20,163 nt of DNA, taken from contig JAZTXE010000036.1 of the NCBI GenBank assembly GCA_045636205.1, positions 1 through 20,163 on the forward strand. The letters are read 5' to 3'. Numbering within the stretch: the stretch's first letter is position 1; every line of letters begins with the position of its first letter. This stretch comes from JAZRUF01 sp045636205. Lineage in GTDB: Bacteria > Bacillota > Clostridia > Oscillospirales > JAAYXM01. The notes beneath the pieces were generated by a model that saw nothing but the letters and a program-made list of their open reading frames with translations, was not told where the DNA came from and ran no database searches. Below, one piece after another: positions 8,541-15,777 of this stretch. The translations under genes and the position numbers were made by a program.

Positions 8541-9465
8541 AACGTTGCAGACATCTACTGACAAAATCAACTATTATTTTCTTGTAGCGTTCTTCATCTG
8601 TTATATAACTCAGTCCATGTCCTGCGCCTTTAAATACTTCGAGCAGAGCGTTATCTCCGCAATGTTGCAAAATTTCATGGCTCATATGATATGGCACAAA
8701 TCTATCGTCATCACCATGGATAATTAAAATAGGTTTTGTACTTGCTTTAACTGCGCAGAGTACATCGCCGTCTTTTATATCTATTCCCCCGTAGAGTTTT
8801 GCGCCAATTTTAATAAACGGATAGACGATACGGGGTGACAAGCCAATATCCTTACACACTTTTTTTATAATTTTTTGCGCAGATGAATACGGTGAGTCCG
8901 CTATAATTCCAACAACATTTGCAGGCAAAGCTTCGCCTGATGCTTTTAATACGGTTGCTGCCCCCATTGAAATGCCGGATAAAATCATCTGAATATCCGA
9001 GTCAAAGCGCGCAATGGCATATTCTATCCATGACAAGCAGTCGCGGCATTCTTTTATTCCAAAAGTTATTGTTCTTCCTTCACTTTCACCGCTTGCGCGT
9101 TGAGTAATAAGGAGAACATTATGCCCCATTTCGCGCGCTATCTTATTGCCACCACAGAAATCACGCACGCCGCTGCCGCGGTATCCGTGGAATTGAATGT
9201 GGAGCGGTGCACCGTCTTTAACATGATAATACCTAGCAACAAGTTTTAACTTATCAAAAGATGTAGTACTCACCTTTTCAAACGGGACTGCCTCAAGCTC
9301 GCGTATAATTCTTCCCATTTCTTCACTTTTTTCTTTAAATTGTTTCCCAGGTGGTAAAGACATTATATCTTCCCTGTTAACAGGCGACGAAAAAAACGTT
9401 ATATAATACGTCACATATGTTATAAGAAAAAACAGGAATATTAAAATCAAAAGCATTATAAACAT
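8539..9465 (-). CDS. Membrane-anchored alpha/beta hydrolase (serine hydrolase)
   Basis: A 308-aa serine hydrolase with an N-terminal hydrophobic anchor (residues about 3-25) and a catalytic domain that most likely faces outward. Visible landmarks are the oxyanion region HGYRGSG (93-99), the nucleophile elbow GISMGA (Ser166), the acid Asp254 in IIHGDDDRFVP, and His283 in GAGHG. The pattern fits the large S33/BEM46-like group of peptidases and esterases (YqkD-like), but the substrate cannot be named. A purine-rich AGGCAGG precedes ATG 9465. The gene lies directly after the putP terminator, and no clear promoter is visible in the 38 bases between, so expression may depend on read-through from putP. 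It converges with the cysteine hydrolase. Confidence 0.88.
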   Translation of the reverse strand: MFIMLLILIFLFFLITYVTYYITFFSSPVNREDIMSLPPGKQFKEKSEEMGRIIRELEAVPFEKVSTTSFDKLKLVARYYHVKDGAPLHIQFHGYRGSGVRDFCGGNKIAREMGHNVLLITQRASGESEGRTITFGIKECRDCLSWIEYAIARFDSDIQMILSGISMGAATVLKASGEALPANVVGIIADSPYSSAQKIIKKVCKDIGLSPRIVYPFIKIGAKLYGGIDIKDGDVLCAVKASTKPILIIHGDDDRFVPYHMSHEILQHCGDNALLEVFKGAGHGLSYITDEERYKKIIVDFVSRCLQR

Positions 9466-9489
9466 AATTTAACCTGCCTTGTAGTTGAG

Positions 9490-9526
9490 AAAAAGCTAAC
9501 CGATTTTTTACATCGGTTAGCTTTTA
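9490..9526 (-). terminator. Intrinsic terminator of putP
   Basis: The 14-base arms AAAAGCTAACCGAT and ATCGGTTAGCTTTT pair perfectly around a short loop, with a T run on either strand. It lies 13 bases past the putP stop codon and before the hydrolase gene. Confidence 0.85.
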
Positions 9527-9539
9527 TATCTTATAATAA

Positions 9540-11003
9540 TTATTCGTCGTAAGCGACGGCTTTATCAAAGAGTACTTCGACTTCTTCTGACGGTTTCTCA
9601 GTGCAGAGCGTTACAACTACCGCTGCTATAAGGCCTGCAACAAAACCAGGCAACAGCTCGTAAAGGCCAAAGCTCGAGAAGAGAACAAGCCAGCCAATAT
9701 CAACTATCGCACCAACCAAGATACCGGCAACCGCTCCTTTGAAGTTAAAGCGCTTCCAGAACAAGCTGAGCATAATGGTCGGACCGAATGCTGCACCAAA
9801 TACACCCCATGCGTTTGAAACCATGTCCATGATTGAGCCTGCATTCGGATTTGCGGCAATGATAAGTGCCACAATCGCAACTGCAAGAACAACAAAACGT
9901 CCTGCCCAAAGCATTTCCTTATCGCTTGCCTTATTCTTACGAAATACCGGCTTATATAAGTCACTTGCAAACGCAGAAGCTGCAGAAAGGAGCTGGCTAT
10001 CTGCCGTGCTCATAGAAGCTGCGAGAACCGCAGAGAGCAACAAGCCGGAGATGATACCCAAGAGCTCGCCCGGGAATATCTCGCGAACCATGTTGATGAA
10101 TACAAGCGAATTATCTACAACGTGCTGATCATATCCTAAATACATACGTCCGATAATGCCGATAAGTGCTGCAAAGATAACGATGAGAACCGTCCATGCA
10201 ATACCAATTTTTGCAGACTTCTTCAGTTCTTTATGAGATCTGATGGACATAAAGCGGATAATGATATGCGGCATACCAAAGTAACCAAGTCCCCATGCAA
10301 GACCGGAAGCGATGTCCTTCCAGCTTGAAAATGCGTTCCAGTAACCCGGCTCAATATTTGAAACAGAAGCCACCTCAATCATAGAGGTTGCAAATATAGG
10401 TGCGATAAACATTGCACCTATGATAAGCAGAGCCTGAACAAAGTCAGTCCAGCAAACAGCGGAGAAACCGCCAAGGAATGTATAACCGATAATAATGAAT
10501 GCAGCTATGTACATTGCAACTGTCTGGTCAATACCAATAACAGTGTTAAACAAAGTTCCGCAAGCCTTTACGCTTGATGCTGCGTAAATAGTATACGCAA
10601 CAAGGAAAATAACCGCGCATATTACCTGCAATGCCTTTGACTTAGACAAAAATCTGTTAGTCAGATACTGCGGTATGGTTATGGAATCGTTTGCCACGAT
10701 TGAGAACTTACGAAGTCTCGGTGCCTGAACCAACCAGCTTATCGTATAACCGATAGCAAGACCGACAGGTATCCAAACCTGACCCAAACCCAAAGCGTAC
10801 ACAGATGTAGGAAGTCCCATAAGCACCCATGCGCTCATGTCTGATGCACCTGCTGAAAGTGCACCTACCCATGCACCCATTTTTCTACCGCCGAGAAAAT
10901 ATGTTTTCTCGCCACCGTCCTTCTGCTTTACGAAGAAATACACACCTATACCAAGCATGCCGAGGAAGTATAAAACAAATACTGCTACCTCTGAAATCCT
11001 CAT
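9540..11003 (-). CDS. putP: Sodium/proline symporter (SSS family)
   Basis: A 487-aa inner-membrane Na+/solute symporter with about 13 transmembrane helices. It matches PutP closely. Asp55 in AGASDMSAW falls at the same number as the essential Asp55 of E. coli PutP, and Ser57 follows. The SSS signature TFLGGFSAVCWTDFVQ lies at 175-190, and the Na+-site Ser332-Thr333 pair is in ASMSTADSQLL. Proline is therefore the best guess for the substrate. The frame is open upstream to 11186, but ATG 11003 has AGGAG eight bases before it and gives the usual N-terminus. A Met six codons upstream lacks a ribosome binding site. A LysR regulator is divergently encoded across 165 bases and may control this gene. 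Confidence 0.94.
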   Translation of the reverse strand: MRISEVAVFVLYFLGMLGIGVYFFVKQKDGGEKTYFLGGRKMGAWVGALSAGASDMSAWVLMGLPTSVYALGLGQVWIPVGLAIGYTISWLVQAPRLRKFSIVANDSITIPQYLTNRFLSKSKALQVICAVIFLVAYTIYAASSVKACGTLFNTVIGIDQTVAMYIAAFIIIGYTFLGGFSAVCWTDFVQALLIIGAMFIAPIFATSMIEVASVSNIEPGYWNAFSSWKDIASGLAWGLGYFGMPHIIIRFMSIRSHKELKKSAKIGIAWTVLIVIFAALIGIIGRMYLGYDQHVVDNSLVFINMVREIFPGELLGIISGLLLSAVLAASMSTADSQLLSAASAFASDLYKPVFRKNKASDKEMLWAGRFVVLAVAIVALIIAANPNAGSIMDMVSNAWGVFGAAFGPTIMLSLFWKRFNFKGAVAGILVGAIVDIGWLVLFSSFGLYELLPGFVAGLIAAVVVTLCTEKPSEEVEVLFDKAVAYDE

Positions 11004-11082
11004 AACATCAACTCCTGACATAATAATTTTTACAAGCTTAAATAAATATATCTTTACTCCCGCTTGCATTTTTTTCCTATAT

Positions 11083-11091
11083 ATTGTATCA
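11083..11091 (-). promoter_or_regulatory. Likely extended -10 promoter of putP
   Basis: On the minus strand TGATACAAT gives an extended -10 element about 80 bases before the putP start. The -35 region (11106-11111) reads TTTTCT, a weak match, and overlaps an imperfect dyad that could be a LysR operator. Confidence 0.45.
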
Positions 11092-11102
11092 TATTTACAA
11101 TA

Positions 11103-11126
11103 ATGAGAAAAGTAAATATTTTTCAT
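11103..11126. promoter_or_regulatory. Imperfect dyad, possible LysR-family operator
   Basis: ATGAGAAAAGTAAATATTTTTCAT is a 24-base imperfect inverted repeat in which 9 of 12 pairs match. It covers the -35 region of the putP promoter and lies about 45 bases before the LysR start. The position and AT-rich dyad fit LysR-type operators, but the call rests only on symmetry and place. Confidence 0.35.
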
Positions 11127-11168
11127 GATAATTATTACAAAAACAGATGTTAAATGAGGGTTAGCTTT

Positions 11169-12035
11169 ATGGATATGAACATTCAAAAATATATTGCCTT
11201 TGTAAAAACCGTTGAATGCGGAAGCTTCACAAAGGCATCCGAGCTACTGCACTATTCCCAGTCCGGCATAAGCCGAATGATAAACGACCTTGAAAAGGAG
11301 TGGCAGGTTATCTTGCTTGAGCGCAACAAAGGTGGTGTAAAGCTCACCTCTGATGGTAAAAAGCTCCTGCCGCTTGCCAAAAGTGTAGTAAACGACTATG
11401 AAAAACTTCAAAATCAAATAGACGAATTAAACGGATTACAATCGGGCATTATCAGGATCGGAACATTCTCAAGCGTTGCTACGCACTGGCTTCCAAGCAT
11501 AATAAAAGAGTTTCAAAAAGCATATCCAAACATTGCATACGAACTTTTGCTCGGCGATTACACCGAAATTGAGGAGTGGATTTTAAATGGCAGTGTGGAC
11601 TGCGGGTTTATACGTCTACCCACTCACCCGGAGCTTGAAACGATATTTTTACAGCGCGAGAAGCTTGTTGCAATACTGCCTCAAAACCATCCGCTCTGCG
11701 CTTGCGATAAAGTTTCGGTAACCGCCCTTTGCGATGAACCGTTTATGCTGCTTGAGAAAGGTGCAAAAGCTGAGGTTTCGGAAATTTTCGAAAGAAACAA
11801 CCTTACTCCTAAAGTTCATTTTACGACTTGGGATGACTATGCAATCATGTCCATGGTAGAAAGCGGTTTAGGCATAAGCATACTTCCCCAGCTTATTCTA
11901 AAGCGCGTTCCGTATAAAATAGTCGCCAAAGAGCTTGATGTCCCTGCATGGCGAGATATAGGTCTTGCATTTAAAAGCAGAAAGAGTGCATCTCTTGCTG
12001 CAAAGCGTTTTATGGAATACTTAAATTACCGATGA
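11169..12035 (+). CDS. LysR family transcriptional regulator
   Basis: A 288-aa DNA-binding regulator of normal LysR length. Residues about 5-62 form the winged helix-turn-helix (FVKTVECGSFTKASELL, then SQSGISRMINDLE), followed by a linker helix. A periplasmic-binding-protein-like effector domain runs from about residue 95 (IIRIGTFSSVATHWLP) to the end. The start is ATG 11169, because GAGGG lies eight bases upstream; an in-frame ATG at 11154 would put that site inside the gene. It is divergent from putP, the usual arrangement for a LysR protein and its target, so it may control proline uptake (inference). The effector is unknown. A hairpin terminator follows seven bases after the stop. Confidence 0.93.
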   Translation: MDMNIQKYIAFVKTVECGSFTKASELLHYSQSGISRMINDLEKEWQVILLERNKGGVKLTSDGKKLLPLAKSVVNDYEKLQNQIDELNGLQSGIIRIGTFSSVATHWLPSIIKEFQKAYPNIAYELLLGDYTEIEEWILNGSVDCGFIRLPTHPELETIFLQREKLVAILPQNHPLCACDKVSVTALCDEPFMLLEKGAKAEVSEIFERNNLTPKVHFTTWDDYAIMSMVESGLGISILPQLILKRVPYKIVAKELDVPAWRDIGLAFKSRKSASLAAKRFMEYLNYR

Positions 12036-12041
12036 TATACA

Positions 12042-12073
12042 AAACCACGACTGCAGAGTAACAGTCGTGGTTT
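12042..12073. terminator. Shared bidirectional terminator of lysR and acyl-CoA synthetase
   Basis: The 12-base arms AAACCACGACTG and CAGTCGTGGTTT pair perfectly around an eight-base loop. It sits between the convergent lysR gene (stop at 12035) and the acyl-CoA synthetase (stop at 12078) and serves both. Confidence 0.85.
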
Positions 12074-12077
12074 ATTT

Positions 12078-13712
12078 TCACTTTGTGGTTTCTGCTTCAA
12101 CAAGTCTTGCTGCGCCGTATCTTTCACGCAGTGCGTTCTTTTGGATTTTACCCGTCGCATTTCTCGGAATATCTGCAAAAACAATTTGTTTGGGACGTTT
12201 GTACCTCGGAAGTGCCATGCAGTATTCGCGTATTTCCTCTTCCGTTGCCGTCATGCCGTCCTTTAGCTGGATAATAGCCGCTGTAATCTCGCCGAGTCTC
12301 TCATCCGGCAAGCCTATAACACCGACATCACTTACTTTTTCATGCGCACGGAGGAAATCCTCAATCTGCACGGGATATATGTTTTCACCGCCAACGATGA
12401 TTACGTCCTTCTTGCGGTCAACCAGATAGATGAAGCCATCCTCGTCCTGCCGCGCTACGTCTCCGGTATAGAGCCATCCGTCAGGTGTAAGCACCTCGCG
12501 TGTTGCTTCGGGGTTTTTATAGTAGCATTTCATTACTCCGTCACCCTTAAGGCAGAGTTCACCGACCTCGCCCTGTGCAGCTTCGTTGCCTTCATCGTTT
12601 ACTATTTTGACCTGCCAATTATATCCCGGGATACCAATTGCGCCGACCTTGTGAATATTCTCAACACCCAGGTGAACCGCACCCGGACCGATAGACTCAC
12701 TAAGACCGTAGTTGGTGTCATACTCATGATTCGGGAAGACTTCTTTCCAACGCTTAATAAGCGACGGAGGTACCGGCTGAGCACCGATATGCATAAGTCT
12801 CCACTGTGAAAGTCTGTAATCGGAGAGTTTTATTTCTCCGCGTTCTATTGCATCAAGTATATCCTGTGCCCACGGCACAAGAAGCCAGACAATAGTCGCT
12901 TTTTCATCTGATACGGTTTGTAGAATCCATTCAGGTTTAATGCCTTTTAAAATTACAGCTTTTGAGCCGGAAATAAGCGAGCCGAACCAATGCATCTTTG
13001 CTCCGGTATGGTAAAGCGGAGGTATGCACAGGAACACATCTTCCCTGCTCTGTGAATGATGCTTTTGTTCAACCTGACATGAGGCAACAAGTGCTCTGTG
13101 GCGGTGGAGAATTGCCTTGGGGAATCCAGTGGTTCCGGAAGAGAAATAAATAGCACCGTCATCCTCGTCGTCAATCTCAACTGCAGGAGCAACAGATGAA
13201 CAATAAGTTATCATATTCTGGTAATTATCTGCAAAAGACGGTGTATCCTCACCTACATAGAAATAGTGTTTAATTCTGAGTTTTGGTAAAACCTTTTCAA
13301 GGCGCTCTGTAAATTCAGGTCCGAAAACCAAGATTGAAATATCTGCAAGATCCGAGCAATACTCAATCTCATCTGCAGAAAACCTGAAGTTCATAGGAAC
13401 CGCAATCGCGCCTGATTTCAGAATTCCGAAATATATCGGCAACCAGTCGATGCAATTCATCATAAGAATTGCCACTTTGTCTCCCTTTTTCACTCCACGT
13501 GTTAAAAGAAGATTTGCAAAGCGGTTTGCCGCTGTATCAAATTCTTTCCATGTAAGTTCGCGTCTGTACTTTCCTTCGCTTGAGGATTCAATGAGGCTAT
13601 ACTCACGCCATGAAACATCAGTCCCCGGCTGATTTGCAGGATTAACCTCGACGAGACTTACATCATTCGGATGCAATCTGGCATTTCTTTCAAGAAAATC
13701 TGTAATAGGCAC
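12078..13712 (-). CDS. AMP-forming acyl-CoA synthetase / carboxylate-CoA ligase
   Basis: A 544-aa cytoplasmic adenylate-forming enzyme (ANL superfamily) that activates a carboxylic acid with ATP and transfers it to CoA. Visible motifs are the P-loop SSGTTGFPK (191-199), YGLSES (335-340), the hinge region GWLYTGDVARQDEDGFIYL with DRKKD (432-436), GGENIYP (441-447), and the catalytic lysine Lys522 in NATGKIQK. The substrate is not evident: the sequence resembles medium/long-chain acyl, aryl or carnitine-type CoA ligases. The start is GTG 13712, eight bases after a GGGG-rich ribosome binding site; there is no better ATG. It lies 71 bases downstream of the T-box-controlled symporter on the same strand, with only a weak hairpin and no clear promoter between, so co-transcription is likely. 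Confidence 0.92.
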   Translation of the reverse strand: MPITDFLERNARLHPNDVSLVEVNPANQPGTDVSWREYSLIESSSEGKYRRELTWKEFDTAANRFANLLLTRGVKKGDKVAILMMNCIDWLPIYFGILKSGAIAVPMNFRFSADEIEYCSDLADISILVFGPEFTERLEKVLPKLRIKHYFYVGEDTPSFADNYQNMITYCSSVAPAVEIDDEDDGAIYFSSGTTGFPKAILHRHRALVASCQVEQKHHSQSREDVFLCIPPLYHTGAKMHWFGSLISGSKAVILKGIKPEWILQTVSDEKATIVWLLVPWAQDILDAIERGEIKLSDYRLSQWRLMHIGAQPVPPSLIKRWKEVFPNHEYDTNYGLSESIGPGAVHLGVENIHKVGAIGIPGYNWQVKIVNDEGNEAAQGEVGELCLKGDGVMKCYYKNPEATREVLTPDGWLYTGDVARQDEDGFIYLVDRKKDVIIVGGENIYPVQIEDFLRAHEKVSDVGVIGLPDERLGEITAAIIQLKDGMTATEEEIREYCMALPRYKRPKQIVFADIPRNATGKIQKNALRERYGAARLVEAETTK

Positions 13713-13783
13713 AATTATTTCCCCTTTCCTTTTATAAAGGCATAAAATGCAGAAATAAAAATCATCGCATTTATTAAATATTT

Positions 13784-15331
13784 TTAGTCGCCAAGCGTAT
13801 CTTTAGCGGTAGTAACCACCTGATTTTCATAGCACGAGAACATGGCATCTACTTTTTCTTTATCAAGCTTCTTTGTAAAGAGGCTTACAACCGGCACAAT
13901 GACAAGTCCTGCAAGCATCGCAAATGCACCGCAGTTTATCGGCGACTGAAGAATAGTCGGGAACGCCCCTCTGAAGAGCATATTGAGAGCCATTATTCCC
14001 GCACCAAAGAACATACAAACGTAGACCGAAGCTTTGGTTGTTTTTTTACTGTACAAACCGTAGAGGAACGGTGCAAGGAATGCACCCGCAAGCGCGCCCC
14101 ACGAAATTCCCATAAGCTGTGCAATGAAGTTGCTTGCGCTCTTATATTGCATAATAGCAATCACAGCCGAAACAGCTATGAAGATAACAACTAAGACCCT
14201 CATAACAGAAACCTGTTTTTTCTCACTCATGTTTTTTACAATATTATCTTTGATAAGGTCAATCGTTACAGTTGAGCTTGACGCGAGAACCAAGGACGAA
14301 AGAGTTGACATCGAAGCCGAGAGAACCAGAATAATAACAATCGCTATAAGAACCTCAGGTAACTGCTCAATCATAGCAGGGATAATAGCATCGTAAATAA
14401 TTGCGCCGTTAGCACCGGTGATGTTATGAACCTCTACTATTCTTCCGAAGCCACCGAGGAAGTAACATCCGCCTGCGACGATAAGAGCAAAGATTGTCGA
14501 AATAATCGTTCCCTTATTAATAGCCTTTTCACTCTTAATTGCATAGAATTTCTGGACCATCTGCGGAAGTCCCCATGTTCCGAGAGAAGTCAGGAGCACG
14601 ACACCTAAAAGTTCTGTCGGATTTGGTCCAAAGAACGATGCAAATACCCCTGGAGTCGTAGAAACAGCCGGGTCGGAAACCTTCGCAAGTGCATCCAAAG
14701 AACCCATGAATCCGCCGTTTAAATTGAGAACCGCTGCAATAACAGCTACAATTCCGCCGAGCATTATAATTCCCTGTATAAAATCGTTTATCGCAGTAGC
14801 CATGTAGCCACCTGCAATGACATAAATACCGGTAAGTATCGCCATTATAATAACACAAACCGCGTAATCAACATTAAACGCCATCGCAAAAAGACGCGAA
14901 AGTCCGTTATAGAGCGATGCGGTATACGGGATTAAGAACACAAATATGATAATCGAAGAAATAACTTTAAGAGCATTGCTGTCATAGCGTGTTCCAAAGA
15001 ACTCAGACATTGTTGAAGAGTCAAGATGCTGCGTCATAAGTCTGGTTCTGCGACCCAGGATTACCCATGCAAGAAGTGAGCCTATAAGTGCATTTCCTAT
15101 ACCAATCCAAGTGGATGCAATTCCAAACTTCCAACCGAACTGACCTGCATAACCTACAAAAATAACCGCCGAGAAGTAAGATGTTCCGTACGCAAACGCG
15201 GTAAGCCACGGACCTACACTTCTGCCACCTAGAACGAAGCCGGAAACGTCCGTCGTATGCCTCTTACAATAGAAGCCTACACCTAACATAATACCAAAGA
15301 ACACGACCAACAAAATAATTTTTACTGCCAT
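13784..15331 (-). CDS. Sodium:solute symporter (SSS family) under T-box control
   Basis: A 515-aa membrane transporter with about 13 helices. The SSS signature GGYMATAINDFIQG lies at 174-187, and the Ser-Thr pair of the Na+ site is kept in SASMSTLSS. By eye alignment with PutP, the position of Asp55 is Tyr52 here (GTSYFSAV), so it is not a proline permease of the PutP type. The frame is open to 15442, but the start is ATG 15331, with AAGGA eight bases before it; upstream codons belong to the leader. A T-box riboswitch with a probable UAC specifier precedes it, which suggests import of tyrosine or a related aromatic compound (inference). The next gene is an acyl-CoA synthetase. Confidence 0.92.
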   Translation of the reverse strand: MAVKIILLVVFFGIMLGVGFYCKRHTTDVSGFVLGGRSVGPWLTAFAYGTSYFSAVIFVGYAGQFGWKFGIASTWIGIGNALIGSLLAWVILGRRTRLMTQHLDSSTMSEFFGTRYDSNALKVISSIIIFVFLIPYTASLYNGLSRLFAMAFNVDYAVCVIIMAILTGIYVIAGGYMATAINDFIQGIIMLGGIVAVIAAVLNLNGGFMGSLDALAKVSDPAVSTTPGVFASFFGPNPTELLGVVLLTSLGTWGLPQMVQKFYAIKSEKAINKGTIISTIFALIVAGGCYFLGGFGRIVEVHNITGANGAIIYDAIIPAMIEQLPEVLIAIVIILVLSASMSTLSSLVLASSSTVTIDLIKDNIVKNMSEKKQVSVMRVLVVIFIAVSAVIAIMQYKSASNFIAQLMGISWGALAGAFLAPFLYGLYSKKTTKASVYVCMFFGAGIMALNMLFRGAFPTILQSPINCGAFAMLAGLVIVPVVSLFTKKLDKEKVDAMFSCYENQVVTTAKDTLGD

Positions 15332-15382
15332 TTTTACCATCCTTCCATAATAAATATTTTGTTTTCCATGAAGACGGAAGGC

Positions 15383-15676
15383 AAAAAAAAAACCGTCTCC
15401 CTGAAATAAATCAGAGGACGGACAAAAAAGCCGTGTTACCACCTCAGTTTACAGACACCTCACGGTGATCTGCCTCATTGAGTAAACATAAATAAAAACC
15501 GTACTACCATGCTACTCGAGCGCTGTCACGGGCGCAACCGACAAAAGTTGATTTAATACAAAACTTCCCCTTTGCAGCTCCCGGAACGTATTCAGACAAC
15601 CTCAGGACTCCGGCTTACACCAACCGCCGTCTCTCTTTGCTCCATACGCAGCTTACTTTTTTCCGTTCATCGCTTT
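15383..15676 (-). ncRNA. T-box riboswitch leader, predicted tyrosine (UAC) specificity
   Basis: A cis-acting RNA that reads the charging state of a tRNA and decides between termination and read-through. Seen on the minus strand, in transcription order: Stem I with AGAGA just 5' of its upper helix and a distal GGTGTAA loop (GGUGNRA consensus, near 15614-15621); a specifier loop between helices GGAGC/GTTCC and AGAC/GTCT, whose 3' side is GAATAC, giving TAC at 15588-15590; the T-box sequence GAGGTGGTAACACGG (15431-15445); and a terminator, CCGTCCTCTGA with TCAGGGAGACGG, then ten T (15383-15421). The antiterminator pairs GAGG/CCTC and ACGG/CCGT. The UGGU bulge expects discriminator base A, which suits tRNA-Tyr better than the alternative AAU (Asn) reading. 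The T-box identity is secure; the amino acid is probable. Confidence 0.93.
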
Positions 15677-15682
15677 TATCGT

Positions 15683-15711
15683 ATTTTATCACACAAAAAA
15701 AAGTTTGTCAA
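15683..15711 (-). promoter_or_regulatory. Promoter of the T-box leader
   Basis: On the minus strand consensus TTGACA (15706-15711) and TAAAAT (15683-15688) are separated by 17 bases. It lies directly after the terminator of the MFS gene, so this is the start of an independent transcription unit. Confidence 0.88.
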
Positions 15712-15740
15712 CAATTCTTCATTCAAAAGTCAGCTATACT

Positions 15741-15773
15741 AAAAAAGATTTGTCGGCATGACAAATCTTTTTT
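15741..15773 (-). terminator. Terminator of the SGNH hydrolase-MFS operon
   Basis: The 14-base arms AAAAAAGATTTGTC and GACAAATCTTTTTT pair perfectly around GGCAT. It begins four bases past the MFS stop codon, and on the minus strand it is followed by the T run. Confidence 0.9.
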
Positions 15774-15777
15774 AGAT

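Noticed and set aside
12342..12809. 155-aa open frame on the plus strand
   Set aside because: It is antisense to the acyl-CoA synthetase coding region, with no ribosome binding site and no recognisable protein.
13713..13783. Weak hairpin between symporter and acyl-CoA synthetase as a terminator
   Set aside because: The AAATGC/GCATTT stem has six pairs with a loop of about 15 bases and no U tract.
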